Positions 6,332 through 8,250 of a stretch of 8,250 bases of DNA are shown here, in pieces. The notes below the pieces were generated by a model. It ran no database searches. It was not told where the DNA came from and saw nothing but the letters and a program-made list of their open reading frames with translations. A program made the position numbers and the translations under genes. Within the stretch, counting starts at the first letter, position 1, and each line of letters begins with the position of its first letter. This DNA comes from Fusobacterium_C sp036516095 (GTDB lineage: Bacteria > Fusobacteriota > Fusobacteriia > Fusobacteriales > Fusobacteriaceae), in assembly GCF_036516095.1 (NCBI RefSeq), contig NZ_DATBUM010000030.1, positions 1 through 8,250 on the forward strand, in the 5' to 3' direction.

Positions 6332-7048
6332 ATGGAAAGAAGAGAATTTTTATATGAGGGAAAAGCAAAGCAATTGTATGCAACAGAGGATAAAGATTTG
6401 GTGATTGTTCACTATAAAGATGATGCTACAGCAGGAAATGGTGCGAAAAAAGGAAGTATTCATAATAAAGGAATTATGAACAATGAAATTACCACTTTGA
6501 TTTTCAATATGTTGGAAGAACATGGAATTAAAACACATTTCGTGAAAAAACTAAATGAAAGAGATCAATTGTGCCAAAAAGTACAAATTTTCCCTTTAGA
6601 AGTTATCGTAAGAAATTTGATTGCAGGCTCTATGGCAAAAAGAGTAGGAATTGCAGAAGGAATGAAACCAAGCAATACAATTTTTGAAATTTGTTATAAA
6701 AATGATGAATATGGAGATCCTTTGATCAATGATCATCATGCAGTAGCTCTAAACTTAGCCACTTATGAAGAGTTAAAAGAAATTTATGCCATTACTTCCA
6801 AAATTAACGATTTATTAAAAGAAAAATTCGACAAGCTTGGAATTACCTTAGTTGATTTTAAAATTGAGTTTGGAAAGAATTCAAAAGGAGAAATTTTATT
6901 GGCAGATGAAATTACACCGGATACTTGTCGATTATGGGATAAAGAAACAGGAGAAAAATTAGACAAAGATAGATTCCGAAGAGATTTAGGAAATATTGAA
7001 GAAGCTTATATTGAAGTAGTAAAGAGATTGACAGAAACAAGAGCATAA
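6332..7048 (+). CDS. purC: SAICAR synthetase (phosphoribosylaminoimidazole-succinocarboxamide synthase)
   Basis: This 238-residue enzyme joins CAIR and aspartate with ATP to give SAICAR, directly using the PurE product. The usual motifs are complete: YEGKAKQLY (8-16) in the glycine-rich ATP region, KDDATAGNG (29-37), KGSIHNKG (40-47), VIVRNLIAGSMAKR (91-104) for nucleotide substrate binding, DPLINDHHA, LVDFKIEFG, and ADEITPDTCRLWD (191-203) with metal/substrate-binding acidic residues. Length is typical of bacterial single-domain PurC. AGGAGG (6318-6323) lies eight bases before the ATG, in a 24-base gap after purE. No promoter or terminator is visible in that gap, so it belongs to the same operon. 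Nothing is odd in it. Confidence 0.97.
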   Translation: MERREFLYEGKAKQLYATEDKDLVIVHYKDDATAGNGAKKGSIHNKGIMNNEITTLIFNMLEEHGIKTHFVKKLNERDQLCQKVQIFPLEVIVRNLIAGSMAKRVGIAEGMKPSNTIFEICYKNDEYGDPLINDHHAVALNLATYEELKEIYAITSKINDLLKEKFDKLGITLVDFKIEFGKNSKGEILLADEITPDTCRLWDKETGEKLDKDRFRRDLGNIEEAYIEVVKRLTETRA

Positions 7049-7075
7049 TTTTTCAGAAAAAGGAGAACAACGAAC

Positions 7076-8250
7076 ATGGGGATTTTAGCAGTACACTCAA
7101 AAAAATTAAGAAATGACCTAGTAGGGATTGGATACTATGGTATGTATGCCTTACAACACAGAGGACAGGAAGGAGCCGGATATACTATCTGTGATACAAT
7201 GACAGAGAATAAAGTAAGACAAAAAACCATTAAGGATGTGGGGTTGGTATCCGATGTATTTTTAGCAGAAGATTTTCAAAGATTTACAGGAAATATCCTC
7301 ATCGCTCATACTCGATATGGTTCTGCTGGTACAAGTTCTTCCCGAAATTGTCAGCCCATTGGAGGAGAGTCTTCCATGGGAATGATTTCCTTGGTACACA
7401 ATGGAGATTTGGCAAACAAGGAAGAGTTGAAAAAAGAATTGATTGAGGGTGGAATGTTGTTTCATACCGCCATTGATACGGAAATTATCTTAAAATATTT
7501 AAGTATTTATGGGAAATATGGTTATCGAGAAGCCGTTTTAAAAACAGTGGAAAAATTAAAGGGATGTTTTGCCCTTGCTATGATTATCAATGATAAATTG
7601 ATAGGAGTTCGGGATCCCGAAGGTCTAAGACCTCTATGTTTAGGAAAAATCAAGGATGATATGTATGTTCTTGCTTCCGAATCTTGTGCTTTGGATGCTA
7701 TCGGAGCAGAATTTGTGCGAGATATTAGAGCGGGAGAAATGGTTATCATAGATAATCAGGGAGTAGAAAGTATTCAGTATCAAGAGAGCCATAAAAAAGC
7801 AAGTTCTTTTGAATATATTTATTTTGCAAGACCGGACAGTGTGATTGACGGAATGAGTGTTTATGAATTTCGACACACGACAGGAAGATATTTGTATGAG
7901 CAACATCCTGTGGAAGCGGATATTGTCATAGGAGTACCGGATTCCGGAGTACCGGCAGCTATCGGTTATGCGGAAGCCAGTGGAATTCCATATTCAGCAG
8001 GATTGTTAAAAAATAAATATGTGGGACGTACTTTCATCGCTCCTGTCCAAGAATTACGAGAACGTGCCGTCAAAGTAAAATTAAATCCTATTCGTCGATT
8101 GATAGAAGGGAAACGGATTGTAGTGGTGGACGATTCGATTGTGCGAGGAACTACTTCAAAAAAATTGATTGACATTTTATATGAGGCGGGAGCCAAGGAA
8201 GTTCATTTTCGTTCCGCTTCTCCTGTTGTGATAGAAGAATCCTATTTTGG
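7076..8250 (+). CDS. purF: Amidophosphoribosyltransferase, 3' end outside window, N-terminal Cys missing
   Basis: First 391 codons of the enzyme making phosphoribosylamine from PRPP and glutamine, the committed purine step. The class II glutaminase domain shows YGMYALQHRGQEGAG, HTRYGSAG (Arg80), VHNGDL (Asn109, Gly110) and IDTE (Asp134), matching the glutamine-site residues of E. coli PurF. The transferase domain shows YIYFARPDSVIDG, GVPDSGVPAAIG, KNKYVGRTFI and the PRPP loop VVVDDSIVRGTTS (349-361). The frame opens M-G-I-L-A-V, whereas PurF has Cys-Gly-Ile; the nucleophilic N-terminal Cys is lacking. No other in-frame start exists: the frame upstream runs without ATG, GTG or TTG to the purC stop. 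AAGGAG (7060-7065) lies ten bases before the ATG. Ser replaces Cys at two visible Fe-S ligand positions of Bacillus-type PurF (around 243-244 and at 389), suggesting a form without the cluster. The gap after purC is 27 bases, same operon. Confidence 0.93.
   Translation, partial: MGILAVHSKKLRNDLVGIGYYGMYALQHRGQEGAGYTICDTMTENKVRQKTIKDVGLVSDVFLAEDFQRFTGNILIAHTRYGSAGTSSSRNCQPIGGESSMGMISLVHNGDLANKEELKKELIEGGMLFHTAIDTEIILKYLSIYGKYGYREAVLKTVEKLKGCFALAMIINDKLIGVRDPEGLRPLCLGKIKDDMYVLASESCALDAIGAEFVRDIRAGEMVIIDNQGVESIQYQESHKKASSFEYIYFARPDSVIDGMSVYEFRHTTGRYLYEQHPVEADIVIGVPDSGVPAAIGYAEASGIPYSAGLLKNKYVGRTFIAPVQELRERAVKVKLNPIRRLIEGKRIVVVDDSIVRGTTSKKLIDILYEAGAKEVHFRSASPVVIEESYF

Noticed and set aside
1..8250. 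Mobile elements, CRISPR arrays, tRNA or rRNA genes
   Set aside because: No spaced repeats, transposase motifs, terminal inverted repeats, or tRNA/rRNA cores were seen by eye on either strand.

Overview
The window looks like chromosomal DNA of a low-GC, Gram-negative anaerobe, most likely a Fusobacterium. The F. necrophorum/gonidiaformans group is a guess I cannot confirm. The reasons are the AT-rich, A-ending codon use, strong GGAGG ribosome-binding sites, a TonB-dependent outer-membrane receptor (hence an outer membrane) beside a clostridial-type long PurL, and a purine riboswitch ahead of a purL-first purine operon.

Layout. Positions 1-1249 hold the C-terminal beta-barrel part of a TonB-dependent receptor on the + strand, cut by the window edge and closed by an intrinsic terminator. 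Convergent with it is a complete HU-type DNA-binding protein gene (1359-1640, - strand) with its own terminator and a good promoter. Divergent from HU is the long regulatory leader of a purine operon (about 1773-2140). It contains a promoter, a guanine-type purine riboswitch aptamer (1825-1892), a candidate switching hairpin, a 38-codon leader reading frame with an excellent ribosome-binding site (1974-2090), and a strong intrinsic terminator that overlaps the end of that frame (2067-2113). The operon follows: purL (2141-5818), purE (5831-6307), purC (6332-7048) and the first 391 codons of purF (7076-8250, running off the window).

How the genes work together. PurF makes phosphoribosylamine from PRPP. 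PurL makes FGAM, PurE carboxylates/rearranges the AIR-derived intermediate and PurC adds aspartate; the remaining pur genes are not in the window. Guanine sensed by the leader RNA should shut the operon down. The leader suggests a two-stage mechanism: the riboswitch controls access to the leader frame's ribosome-binding site, and translation of that frame disrupts the terminator. This is inferred from complementarity only.

The two points most worth checking are this layered attenuator and the purF start. The PurF reading frame begins Met-Gly-Ile-Leu, exactly lacking the N-terminal cysteine that is the glutaminase nucleophile, although the other glutamine-site residues are kept. A third is a roughly 135-residue, charged, probably helical insertion in a likely extracellular loop of the TonB-dependent receptor.
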